From: Cafeteria roenbergensis
Taxonomy: Eukaryota > Sar > Bigyra > Bicosoecida > Cafeteriaceae
DNA length: 64,000 nucleotides
Assembly: GCA_008330645.1 (NCBI GenBank)
Contig: VLTN01000002.1
Span: 620,001-684,000 of the forward strand
Reading direction: 5' to 3'
Shown here one piece after another: positions 47,401-55,512 of the stretch; the stretch's first letter is position 1; the number at the start of each line of letters is the position of its first letter. Below the pieces are notes generated by a model. That model worked only from the letters and a program-made list of their open reading frames with translations. It made no database searches and had not been told where the DNA came from. The position numbers and the translations under genes were made by a program.

Positions 47401-50400
47401 CGGGCTGCTCGACGCAGCCGCGGCGCGGTTCAAGGAGTTCCAGGGCCGCCTGACTCGCGAGGCTTCCGCGGGCAGCGACGCCAGGCTCACGTCCCTGCAG
47501 CGGTCGCAGATCAGGGTCCGCGCGGCCGTGATGGCCCTTCAAGAGGCGGAGGCGCATGCGGCCGCGCTGGTAGAGGAGGGGGGTCCCCAGGCGCTGCAAG
47601 GGCGGCGCACGGAGTGCGGCGTGGAGGTGCCGGAGGCGCGCAGCCTGTCGGAAGAAGCCCGAGCCCGCGATGCCGCGTTCGACGAGTCGGCCCGCGCGAG
47701 GCTCGCCTCGCACCCCAGTCTGGGCGTGCTTCGCTTCGCCTTTTCCAAGGCGGCCGAAGCGGCCGGGATGAGGTACTCGGTCTCAATGGGGCTGTTCCTC
47801 ATGAACGCCTTGCCCTACGCGCTGATGGATCAGCGCGAACGAATGACCATGCGCGTCAAGGCTCTCGGCCGCTACGCCAGCAGCGTTGCGCGCTGGGCCG
47901 CTGCCGCCATCGTGTGCCTGGCCTCAGACCCCGACGGCTGTCTCGAGCTTTCTGAGGAGGCCCCGTCCCCGTCCGCCGGGGGCTCAGAATCCGCCAACGG
48001 CCCACCGAGCGGTGCTGGGGCCCAGGGCAAGCGCAACGACTCCACCGCCCCCGACGGCCAGCCAGAGGCAGCAGCCGCGGCTGCCGACGCGCCCTCCCGC
48101 GCTGCCGATGCGGCTGCAGAGTCGGAGGGCGCGGCTGCAGGACCCGCCGCGAAGGACGAGGGGAAGCCGACGGCCAAGGCGGTGCTGGCTGCGACGGTAA
48201 CGGAGCTGTCGGAGGGCCTGCCCGCGCCCGCCAAGGAGTTGCTCATCGCCCGAGCCCGCGATGCGGAGCTTGTCTCGGCGTACATCGACTGCAAGGAGCA
48301 CGTGGGCGAAGGGGCGCCTGACTCCCTCCGCTGCCCGCTGACGTCCGAGCTCATGACCCTGCCAGTGCGCTGGGCCGACGGCCAGGTGTACCACCGCCCG
48401 TCCTTGGAATCGATGCTGGAGATGGTGAGGATGAACCGCCGGTTCGGAGGCGGGAACGAGGCCGTCAGGTCTCCGGTGACGGGGCTGGCGATCGACAACG
48501 GAGACGTGCGAACGATGGCGCCGGATCCCGGCACGCTGGCGAAGCTGCGCAAGTTCCTGGAAGCAAACCCGCTGGGCTTCCACCGCAAGGCGCCGGCAGC
48601 CGAGCACTGCGAGCCTCACCCGGAGGACCCCCTCGGCGACACCGCCGTGGTGCGGCTCGAGGACTCCGGTGACTCTCCGGCCAGCGTGCTCCCGGAGCGG
48701 GATGGCTGCGCGCGCGTGGCAATGGACCTCGGGCGGTTCGGCATGTTCGCCGCGTACATCGACCCGGAGACCACGGCCGAGCACTTGCTGGTGCGGGCTT
48801 GCTCGGCAGCCGGGCTGGACCCGCGCGAGGCCCAAGGCAAGAAGCTCCTGAACTTTTGCGATGGCTTTCGCGCCTTCAACTTTGGGGACAAGCTGCCCGC
48901 GGCACAGGCCGCGTTCGACAACAGCACGTTCCGCGTCGCTGGCGTCTTCAGGACCAGCTCTGACGTGAGCCGCGCAGCCCGCGTCATGGGAATCCGAACG
49001 TGGGTGGACGGCGGCAGCCAGGCATCGGCGACCGTCTCGTGGTTCCCGTCCGGCCTCAGCGTCCTGGACGTGAAGATGCTCTCCTGGGTGGAGAGCAGCT
49101 TCTCGCGGCGCACCGCCCCGTGGATGGTCTCGTTCTGGTGCAACTTCCGGTCCTCTGGCGACGGCTGGCGCTCGGGGACGCTGCTGGAGGAGGACGCGAG
49201 TCTGACGCGCTACGCCCTGAAGCTTAGCTTTCTCGAGCAGCCGGCGGGGTCCTTCGCGGATCAGGACGAGGAGGGCTGCGACTGGGGGCCGGACCACGGC
49301 ACGCCCGACGCGCCCCATGGCGTGATCGTTCCGGCAAGGCACCACACTCCGCACGACGCCCCTGACCGCGTGTCCCGCATCATCACGGTCAAAGAGCTCT
49401 TTCACGCCTTTGTCAACCGCCTCATCGCCTACGACGAGCCGATCGAGCTGTCCCTCAGCGTCTTCGGCTCCAAGGTGGACGACTGCTGCGACTTTACGCC
49501 CCTCTTTGAGGACTTCCGGCAGACGGTTTCGCGAGTGACTCCGGACGGCGACACGGCGCTGCTTGACGCCATTGGCACAGCCGTGCAGCGCTTGCGAGCG
49601 CGCCAGGAGGCGGAGCACCCCGGAGCGCGGCTGCGGATCCTCGTGCTCTCCGACGGCAAGGACACGTCCTCCGTCACGTGGAACGCTCTGAGCACGGCCA
49701 AGGAGCTGCAGCGGCACGACGTGACTATGGACGCCGTGGTCATCGGCGACGAGGTGAGCGACGACCTCTTCACGCTGTGCAAGTGCACCGGCGGCTACTT
49801 TTTCAACCCCGAGTCGCTTGAGGAGAGCCAGCGCCTCGTGGAGCTGGAGCTGTTCCTGTCGACGCTGCAGCGCGAAGACAAAAAGGCGCTGCCGCTGGTC
49901 ACCAGCCGGGCAGCGCTCCGCGCATTCCGAGACCGCTACCACTACCCGGTGGACTCGTGCCTGGACGGCAGGCTGCCTGCAATGCGGCCCCACCCGGAGA
50001 TGAGCGGGGCCGCGGCCGATCTGACGGCCGCGTCGAGCCTCGCCGGCATTGCGGCCGAGGCGGCCGAGGCCGCAAGCCGGGCCAGCGGCGAGGAGCGCGG
50101 AGCCGCGGCACTGCCAGCGGCGACGCGTGCAGCCATGGAGCGCGCCAGAGCTGCCGGCGCGGCGGTTGACGACGCCGAGGCTGCCGCTGCCGTGGCCCGA
50201 ATCGCCGGTGTGGCTCTCAGCGGAGGGAAGATGATGCAACGGCTGCGCCGCATCCGGCGGGAGCTCCTCTCGCTCCGGGACGACCCTCACCCGCTCGTGG
50301 AGGTCTTTCCCGGGCGCGAAAACCCCGGCTTCTGGCGCCTCTTGGTGCGCGGGCCCGAGGGCAGCCCCTACGAGGGCGGGACCTGGCTCGCCTACATGGA

Positions 50401-50776
50401 CCTGCCTGCGGAGTTCCCGCGCCTGCCTCCCGTTGTGCGCTTCCAGACCCCGATCAAGCACGTGAACGTGTCGCCGTACGGAAAGGTGTGCCACTCAGTT
50501 CTGGCCACCGGCTGGACGGCCACCACCCCGCTGCGCCGCGTGATTGACTGCATGTACGGCATGCTCCTCACTCCGGAGACGGACTCTCCAGTCGACACGG
50601 TGCTGGCCATGCAGTACAACAAGGAGGCGGGCGCCTACGAGATGCATGTCAAGGCCCACACCGTCGAGTTTGCCACGGGCACCACGCCGGAGGAGTGGCG
50701 CGCCCAGCTGCTTGCCACGGCCTCGTCGCCCGCGCCTGCCAGCCCGGCTGGCGGACCTGCGGGCGGAGATGCTTGA
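44450..50776 (+). CDS. Ubl / split-vWA / U-box / E2 (UBC) fusion protein
   Basis: Exons 44450-44583 and 44716-50776 give 2,064 residues. The 132-base intron (GTGCGC...TTCGCAG) is a multiple of three, so retention keeps the frame. Order: ubiquitin-like segments near the N terminus, the clearest starting MQVFVRLLDGK at 45311 (residue 244). Next comes the start of a von Willebrand A fold with MIDAS DGSNS at 910-914. A U-box-like domain follows at about 1247-1325 (DSLRCPLTSELMTLP, DGQVYHRPSLESML). The rest of the vWA comes next, with TPDGDTALLDAI (Thr1658) and LVLSDGKD (Asp1691), and then a UBC domain from about 1885. The E2 core reads WRLLVRGPEGSPYEGGTW, then KHVNVSPYGKVCHSVL with catalytic-type Cys1970. 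HPN is changed to HVN. This could charge ubiquitin or a relative and transfer it without a separate E3. The function is inferred from domains only. Confidence 0.85.
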   Translation: MAASPAKLATSVELAFEEGGSAGPTLAIPAARATTMRDLRAEICRCANEWPARAPPASPVRVAWPTQALTHGVPLSGVLPCIPVCCVRRRAAKAMRVPSVTVLSVSVDAGVVDSDDELADFAEEGKPLRLRATLTRSSGPPAPRPATPPAPPAAAVSDAAPTAAPGSAQATAGAAPSAAEPPSHAPRPESSGDDLAAKPATAPAAAAATAAAAAADPGKLLVRCAFAGSARAAAVSVDPAATTLAELKSLLGLAAGIASVPDGAELPEAADPGGERASDAAAVAAAPMQVFVRLLDGKLATLNTGRHASGSSLVRLAAARAGVAPTAIELAVNGRRCITLETTDSLLSLGVKPECTLYCSALRRAGPAPVGGARADDSAQAPRSRIAVDLFTAWAAIHSTPSAAGMSLSALGLADLARPGGALELFATARRSTSASFAGEERGSSATGDSLFQTDSEGWDPLDIDSSAPGAHADQVTIRVSELGRSDLGSALRVVCNSSAVPDAAFAGLLARLRAVSGFPPACLTLARLREGRPLTEAYRCALATGLWAAARALGIRTGLERPRLVLWHLAGMPSRCALPASEGVSSSPGNGTEGDAGGFVEASLDSDDTAAASSRLVSDPCACLLVPPAQSDGGSAYGEVALTCAADPSKRLEDPVRVTLRSPGGGLPIGVTEEQAAFFDGKVFSRARALSLAQGGSDHDADSAWAVVSPAMLLGDPARRLLLAVTPATEGDELVWQPRALTASQCAAALALKTATCDATAAASGAGGPPSAEGEPLPTFADIPQDKRLQAVRSAVAGGAHRPALTAGAEEEWSGPAWFRLAFGVDFALAATALRCANEELAAAAETGLYGSAIAGTFRLRAVPPEQLATAPTPCITFTERGHFGVCIGVPSGSSRSMKMFDPLTGKLSSFEHAALGSTVKGFPSVVAEMRRAKAGGAAAIKRVEEICAVLLDGSNSMNSRGFPEEADPFEESDKRKDRARAGGLLDAAAARFKEFQGRLTREASAGSDARLTSLQRSQIRVRAAVMALQEAEAHAAALVEEGGPQALQGRRTECGVEVPEARSLSEEARARDAAFDESARARLASHPSLGVLRFAFSKAAEAAGMRYSVSMGLFLMNALPYALMDQRERMTMRVKALGRYASSVARWAAAAIVCLASDPDGCLELSEEAPSPSAGGSESANGPPSGAGAQGKRNDSTAPDGQPEAAAAAADAPSRAADAAAESEGAAAGPAAKDEGKPTAKAVLAATVTELSEGLPAPAKELLIARARDAELVSAYIDCKEHVGEGAPDSLRCPLTSELMTLPVRWADGQVYHRPSLESMLEMVRMNRRFGGGNEAVRSPVTGLAIDNGDVRTMAPDPGTLAKLRKFLEANPLGFHRKAPAAEHCEPHPEDPLGDTAVVRLEDSGDSPASVLPERDGCARVAMDLGRFGMFAAYIDPETTAEHLLVRACSAAGLDPREAQGKKLLNFCDGFRAFNFGDKLPAAQAAFDNSTFRVAGVFRTSSDVSRAARVMGIRTWVDGGSQASATVSWFPSGLSVLDVKMLSWVESSFSRRTAPWMVSFWCNFRSSGDGWRSGTLLEEDASLTRYALKLSFLEQPAGSFADQDEEGCDWGPDHGTPDAPHGVIVPARHHTPHDAPDRVSRIITVKELFHAFVNRLIAYDEPIELSLSVFGSKVDDCCDFTPLFEDFRQTVSRVTPDGDTALLDAIGTAVQRLRARQEAEHPGARLRILVLSDGKDTSSVTWNALSTAKELQRHDVTMDAVVIGDEVSDDLFTLCKCTGGYFFNPESLEESQRLVELELFLSTLQREDKKALPLVTSRAALRAFRDRYHYPVDSCLDGRLPAMRPHPEMSGAAADLTAASSLAGIAAEAAEAASRASGEERGAAALPAATRAAMERARAAGAAVDDAEAAAAVARIAGVALSGGKMMQRLRRIRRELLSLRDDPHPLVEVFPGRENPGFWRLLVRGPEGSPYEGGTWLAYMDLPAEFPRLPPVVRFQTPIKHVNVSPYGKVCHSVLATGWTATTPLRRVIDCMYGMLLTPETDSPVDTVLAMQYNKEAGAYEMHVKAHTVEFATGTTPEEWRAQLLATASSPAPASPAGGPAGGDA

Positions 50777-51069
50777 GCTGCTGCGGAACTGCTCTGCTTG
50801 CCTTTCGCGCTGCGTGAGCTTCGGGTTTTGCGTCGCGAAGCTAGGCTTGGCCCTCAGCAGCGGGCGTTCGCCCCAGTCTCGCCGCGTGACACACCCGCGC
50901 CTGCAAGGGTCCTCGCCACTCCCTCCTCGCCGCCGCCGCCGCTCAGGGGGGGGGGATTTTTCCGCGCCTTCGCGAACCTTCCTCAACGCAAGTGCAACCG
51001 GCTCTGCACAGGCACGAATTCGCACTCGCAACGTGGCGGCGCGTGCACTCTCGCAGACTGCAAGCTCCG
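50777..51069. other. Intergenic region, E2-fusion gene to DUF4349 gene
   Basis: 293 bases between same-strand genes. A run of G lies at about 50946-50955. It is a presumed promoter with no gene supported. Confidence 0.4.
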
Positions 51070-52149
51070 ATGCCGTCCACCCGACAGCTGACCTGCCTCT
51101 TGGGGGCAGCATGTGTGGGCCTCGTGGTCCTTGGGCTCGCGCTGGACGCGTCCGCCCCGGTGGCACACACCCGCACGAGCCGCGGCCGCGCAGCGGTGCA
51201 CATGAAGCGCCAGGCGGGCGTGCCAAGCATGGCCTCGGTGCATGGAGAAATGAACGAAATGGCCGGCGGTGCTGCCCCGATGATGGCCATGTCCATGAGC
51301 CGCGCATCCGCTCCGGCCTTTGGGGCCGCTCACCAGGCGGCAGACATGCAAGCGCCGCCTCCGGCCCAGCCGCAGACTGAGCCGCTGGCCAACGATGCCG
51401 GGCGCGTGCTTGTGAAGAACGGGCACATGTCCCTCATCGTGGAGTCGGTTGAGGACGCTGCGGGTGCCGTCGAGGAGCAGGCGCTGAAGCTTGGCGGCTT
51501 CACCACGTCGCAGCACCGCGGCTCCTCCTCCGGCCCGGCTGCGGGAGGCAAGGCAAACTTCATGAGCGGCTCCGTGACCGTCCGTGTTCCGGCAAAGCGC
51601 TTTGCGGACCTCCGCGGCGCCGTGCGCAAGGTTGGCCTGTGGGTGGAGAGCGAGAACGAGAACGTGGACGATGTCACCGACCAGTTCTTCGACACCAAGT
51701 CCAGGATCCGCGTGCTGCAGAGCACCGTGGCGCGCCTGGAGGCCTTCATCGACAAGGCGTCCAGCTCCTCCGACGTGGCAAACCTCTTCCAGCAGGTGAC
51801 GCGCCACCAGGAGCGGCTCGAGTCGCTGCAGGGGCAGCTGCGCCGCTACTCGGACCAGGCCTCTCTCAGCACGCTGACGGTATCCTTGTCCAGGCGGCAA
51901 GACGCCCCGGATCCCGAGGCCCCCGACTTCTGGTCTCCGCTCAAGACGCTGCTCGTCGCGGCGCAGGCTCTCGGGGCCGCGGCGCGCTGGTGCGTCGACG
52001 CTGGCATCTGGGCCATCGTCTTCGGCCTCCCCGCCGTCTTCCTGCTGGGCCTGCTCTTGTTCGCCGCCAACGGGCTGGCGCGGCGATTCGGTGTCGCCAT
52101 CTGGCCGTGGGGGGCCGCCACGCCGGCTGCCCGCTCTCGCGACTCCTGA
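51070..52149 (+). CDS. DUF4349 membrane protein
   Basis: 359 residues from ATG at 51070, where the family's N-terminal hydrophobic segment (LTCLLGAACVGLVVLGLAL) begins a few residues in. The central part matches the DUF4349 pattern known mostly from bacterial lipoproteins and membrane proteins: GRVLVKNGHMSLIVESVEDA, then GSVTVRVPAKRFADLRGAV, ENVDDVTDQFFDTKSRIRVL, a coiled coil with LFQQVTRHQERLESLQGQL, and LSTLTVSLSRR. The C-terminal helix GIWAIVFGLPAVFLLGLLLFA is a second membrane segment, followed by a short tail. The likely topology is a loop between two membrane anchors. No biochemical role is established for the family. No intron is needed. GC and codon use match the neighbours, so a transfer from bacteria, if any, is old. 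Confidence 0.85.
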   Translation: MPSTRQLTCLLGAACVGLVVLGLALDASAPVAHTRTSRGRAAVHMKRQAGVPSMASVHGEMNEMAGGAAPMMAMSMSRASAPAFGAAHQAADMQAPPPAQPQTEPLANDAGRVLVKNGHMSLIVESVEDAAGAVEEQALKLGGFTTSQHRGSSSGPAAGGKANFMSGSVTVRVPAKRFADLRGAVRKVGLWVESENENVDDVTDQFFDTKSRIRVLQSTVARLEAFIDKASSSSDVANLFQQVTRHQERLESLQGQLRRYSDQASLSTLTVSLSRRQDAPDPEAPDFWSPLKTLLVAAQALGAAARWCVDAGIWAIVFGLPAVFLLGLLLFAANGLARRFGVAIWPWGAATPAARSRDS

Positions 52150-52544
52150 CCTTGCCTGCCCGCCGGTTCGCTCGGGCCGCAGGAACGAGGGCGCGCATGT
52201 GCAGAGGGTGCTGAGCCAGGCAGGAGGAGAGCTGGAGACACTGGCCAAGGGTGGGGGCTGGGTGGGACGGCGGGGCGCCTTGGTGTGTGTGTCAGCGAGT
52301 GGGTGGCTGCGGGGCAGAGAGAGGGGAGGGGGCAGGCGGCCAGAGGACCCGACCACAGGCCCGTGGAAACGTTGCATCGTGCGCCGGAGATGTCGCTGAG
52401 TGACCAGGGCATGCCCGACGGCGAGACGCGCGGAATCGCTCTTGCCACGCCAGCCACAGCTCATTCAACCCTCGCGCGAACGCAGCACCGCACGCCGCAC
52501 TCGCTCGACCCCCCACCCCCCCCGCGCGCGCGCCTTCCAGCTCA
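52150..52544. other. Convergent intergenic region
   Basis: 395 bases between the stops of the DUF4349 gene (+) and the AI-2E-type gene (-). The region is GC-rich with short C and GT-rich stretches. No gene is supported. Confidence 0.45.
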
Positions 52545-55220
52545 TCATGTCCTCCCCATTTCGTTGGAGGCGAGCGAGGACACGACGTCGTCGTCCTGAT
52601 CCCCGTCCTCGGCGCTGGGCTTGCCCACCATGGTGACCAGCTCGAACAGCAGCTGCGCCAGGATGAAGATGAGCGGCCCCAGCACCGTCCCCGACGCGCC
52701 GTACAGCAAGAAGCCCATGCCCACCGCCAGGCCCTGGATGTAGGTCGAGAGCCCGTCCTCCGCCTGCGTGGCGTCAAGGCCCGCGTCTCCGAGGAACGTC
52801 GGCACGAAGATGAGGGCCGCCAGCAGGCCTGCGTGCAGCGCGCCGTCGCTCAGAAGAGCAGCGACCACCCAGGGGAGCCAGAACGCTGCGGCCGGGACGA
52901 TGGGCACGAACGGGCCAATGCACGCCACAGCTGCGGCGAGATGAGGGCCCGGGGCCCCCGCGAGCGACACCGCGCTGAACGTGACTGCCGCGTGACAGAT
53001 GGCGCGCTTGAACGGCAGGATGGCGACCGCGGCGATGCGACCGGAGAGGCGCGTGCGAATGCGGCCGATGGAGTGCGACGCGAGCGGGAGGATTCCCAGC
53101 GCCGCGTGCATGGGGGGCGCCTCGGCGCTGACGAGGAAGAAGAGGATGATCGCAAACACCATCGCCTGGAAGCCGAGGTCCATGGCCAGCGTGACCGCCG
53201 TGAGGAGCACGCCTGTGGTGCTGCGAAGGACCGACTGGGTCACGTCTGCCGCCGCCGCCGCCATGGACGCGACGTTGAGACGCTCGGCCTTGTGCATGGC
53301 CTCGGTCAGATTGAACGCGGAAAGCTCTCGGAGGGCCTCCCGCGCGCGGTCCAGGACGGAGGGGTGAGCGGCCGCCTGCTTGGCGAGCGGTGCGCCGGCG
53401 GCTTCGGGGAGGTCGTGGCCGGCGCCGGACTCGTTCGAGGCCGGCGCGAGGCCCACTCCCCAGGCGCTCGTGTCGCTTGCGCCACGCTCAACCATGCGCG
53501 ACACGTTGATGCCGAGGGCGAGCATGAGGCGGCTGGCGTCCTGGAGGACGCCCGTTTCGTTGGCTCCCGCGGGAACGCTGGCGTTGGAGAAGAGGCTCGC
53601 CACGTAGGTGCGGCCACGGCGCATCGCGGCGTCGGTGACGTTGGTCAGGCCCTGCCGCTCCGCCCATGCAGACGCGGTCCGCTCGACCCAGCGCCCTGCC
53701 AAGCCCGCCTCATGAGCGGCGTTGTAGGAAAAGACGACGCTGCTCGTGCCGACGAGCAGCCCGCCAACGAGGAAGAGGAGCAGGGTGACGCATGAGCGCT
53801 CGAACTGCCGCGCCTGGGAATTGATGCGGCGGCGCGACGGGGGCTGCATCAGCGACTTGGCCACGTCGCGGAGGGACGGCCGGCGGGAGCCGGGAGAGGC
53901 GGGGGCGGCGGGGTCGGGCAAGGCCGGGGACGTCGGCGGCACGGTAGGCAGCTCTGGCGTGCTCACCCCCCACCGCAGGCGCCGCTGCGGCAACTCCATG
54001 TCCCGCAGCTTGCGACCGGAGCGGGCGGCGGCGCGGTTGCGGAGGCGCACCGTGGAGGTGGGCCGGTCGCTGTCGACGTCCTCGGACATGGTGGTTAGAA
54101 TGCTGCCCTGCGTGGCGGGGGTCTTGCCGAACAGGCGGGAGTGGGCATTGGGGGTCGCCCTGCCGATGCCGGGTGTCGCTGCCGCTGTTGCAGGCGGGGC
54201 TTGCTCCTCCTCGGTGCCTGCCGACGCGCTGCCGCCCGCTGCGACGGACGCGGCCGCGGCAGGCGGCGTCGCGACTGCGTTGCGGTGGGCGGGAGGGGCG
54301 GTCTTGGGTGTGCCAGCCCCCGCCCGACCCACGCCTGCGGGGAGCCGCAGGCGCTTGGCCGCGGCCTCCACCGGCGTCACCGGACGCCGCGCGCCGATGG
54401 ACGCTCCGGGGACAGGGTCATCTGCCTCGTCCATGCTGACGGAGCGGGCCTTTTCTGCATCTCCGGGAGCGTGCCGAAACGCGAACGTCCCGGCGCTGAC
54501 CGCCCGGAGCGAGCCGCCCAGCGGCGCAAGCGTGTCCGTAGCCCGCCGCCGGTGCGCGTTCATCGCTTCAGCGCGCGGTAGGCTCCCCGCCTCCTCCTCG
54601 CTGGAGGGGTCGTCGCTGTCCCCGTCACTGCACTCGTCGGACTCGCCGTCCTCGTCTTCCGCAGCGCTCCTGCCAGCCGCGCACCCCGACGTTGCGGCCC
54701 GGCGCAAGCAAGCCAGGACGGACCAAAACGCAATGGGAGAGAGGGCCGACCCCCCGAAGATGAAGAGGAGAACCAATGCCACCGCGGTCGGCGCCGCCAC
54801 GGCTGCGGCAAGGGTGATGGGCTCCACGAGATGCGCAAACGACGAGAAGACGAGGATGCCCAGAAAGAGCATCGTCGCATCCCCGTGCGCAACGGGCCAC
54901 CAGATGCGAGCGTACCCCGCGATTCCGGCCAGCCCTGGCTCCAGCCTTCGCAGCTCGCGCGCCTTGCGCTGAAGGAACACGCGGGCCTCGCGCAGCGGGA
55001 AGCTGAGCGCGAGGGCAGCCACAAGCGCCGGGACGTAGTACTCGAAGAGCGCGTACGACATTGCCCCCACCCACATCACGATGCACGCCAGGAGAATCGC
55101 AGACGCCACCGCCAGCGCCAGCCTCCGGAAGAAGGAGTTGGGCGACATCTCCATGACGGACGCGAAATCGGCCACGCTGCTGGTGCTGCCAGGCGCCCGG
55201 TGGGTCGGCCTGGCGCTCAT
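52545..55220 (-). CDS. TMEM245/AI-2E transporter-family membrane protein
   Basis: 891 residues from ATG at 55220 to TGA at 52545, one exon. The N-terminal third has four to five hydrophobic helices (LALAVASAILLACIVMWVGA, YVPALVAALALSFPL, TLAAAVAAPTAVALVLLFIF). A central, roughly 250-residue acidic and Ser/Pro-rich stretch looks disordered. The C-terminal part carries the family's signature: AVTFSAVSLAGAPGPHL, then IGPFVPIVPAAAFWLPW, and TYIQGLAVGMGFLLYGASG followed by TVLGPLIFILAQLLFELV. These motifs are shared by eukaryotic TMEM245 and bacterial AI-2E exporters (DUF20). The frame is open upstream of 55220, but no earlier ATG is supported and the next gene starts there. The substrate is unknown in eukaryotes. 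The long insert between the membrane halves is larger than in bacteria. Confidence 0.85.
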   Translation of the reverse strand: MSARPTHRAPGSTSSVADFASVMEMSPNSFFRRLALAVASAILLACIVMWVGAMSYALFEYYVPALVAALALSFPLREARVFLQRKARELRRLEPGLAGIAGYARIWWPVAHGDATMLFLGILVFSSFAHLVEPITLAAAVAAPTAVALVLLFIFGGSALSPIAFWSVLACLRRAATSGCAAGRSAAEDEDGESDECSDGDSDDPSSEEEAGSLPRAEAMNAHRRRATDTLAPLGGSLRAVSAGTFAFRHAPGDAEKARSVSMDEADDPVPGASIGARRPVTPVEAAAKRLRLPAGVGRAGAGTPKTAPPAHRNAVATPPAAAASVAAGGSASAGTEEEQAPPATAAATPGIGRATPNAHSRLFGKTPATQGSILTTMSEDVDSDRPTSTVRLRNRAAARSGRKLRDMELPQRRLRWGVSTPELPTVPPTSPALPDPAAPASPGSRRPSLRDVAKSLMQPPSRRRINSQARQFERSCVTLLLFLVGGLLVGTSSVVFSYNAAHEAGLAGRWVERTASAWAERQGLTNVTDAAMRRGRTYVASLFSNASVPAGANETGVLQDASRLMLALGINVSRMVERGASDTSAWGVGLAPASNESGAGHDLPEAAGAPLAKQAAAHPSVLDRAREALRELSAFNLTEAMHKAERLNVASMAAAAADVTQSVLRSTTGVLLTAVTLAMDLGFQAMVFAIILFFLVSAEAPPMHAALGILPLASHSIGRIRTRLSGRIAAVAILPFKRAICHAAVTFSAVSLAGAPGPHLAAAVACIGPFVPIVPAAAFWLPWVVAALLSDGALHAGLLAALIFVPTFLGDAGLDATQAEDGLSTYIQGLAVGMGFLLYGASGTVLGPLIFILAQLLFELVTMVGKPSAEDGDQDDDVVSSLASNEMGRT

Positions 55221-55512
55221 TGCGGCCCCGCTGCCGCGGCCGCTGCCTCGGCCCTCCCTATTCGGCTGCCCCGCACTTGCCAAGTGGCGATGGCACGCCC
55301 TGCGCACGCTCGGCGAGCGCCGGCAGCCGCGCAAGTGGGGTTCGGAGCTCGGGTGCAGAGCAGCAGCAACCGCGGCGCTGTGGTGTACCGCGTCGGCTGT
55401 GCTGCCCTCCGCCCAAAGCGCGGCACTCGCTCCGCCGGGGCGGCCTTCGTTTAGGGGCGCGTGGAGCCCGCGGCGCATCTTTGCCGTTGAATTCCTGGGT
55501 TCGTGACGCGGC
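55221..55512. other. Intergenic region, TMEM245-type gene and MSH4 3' end
   Basis: 292 bases between two minus-strand genes. The region holds the promoter of the membrane protein gene and the 3' end of MSH4. Nothing else is recognisable. Confidence 0.4.
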
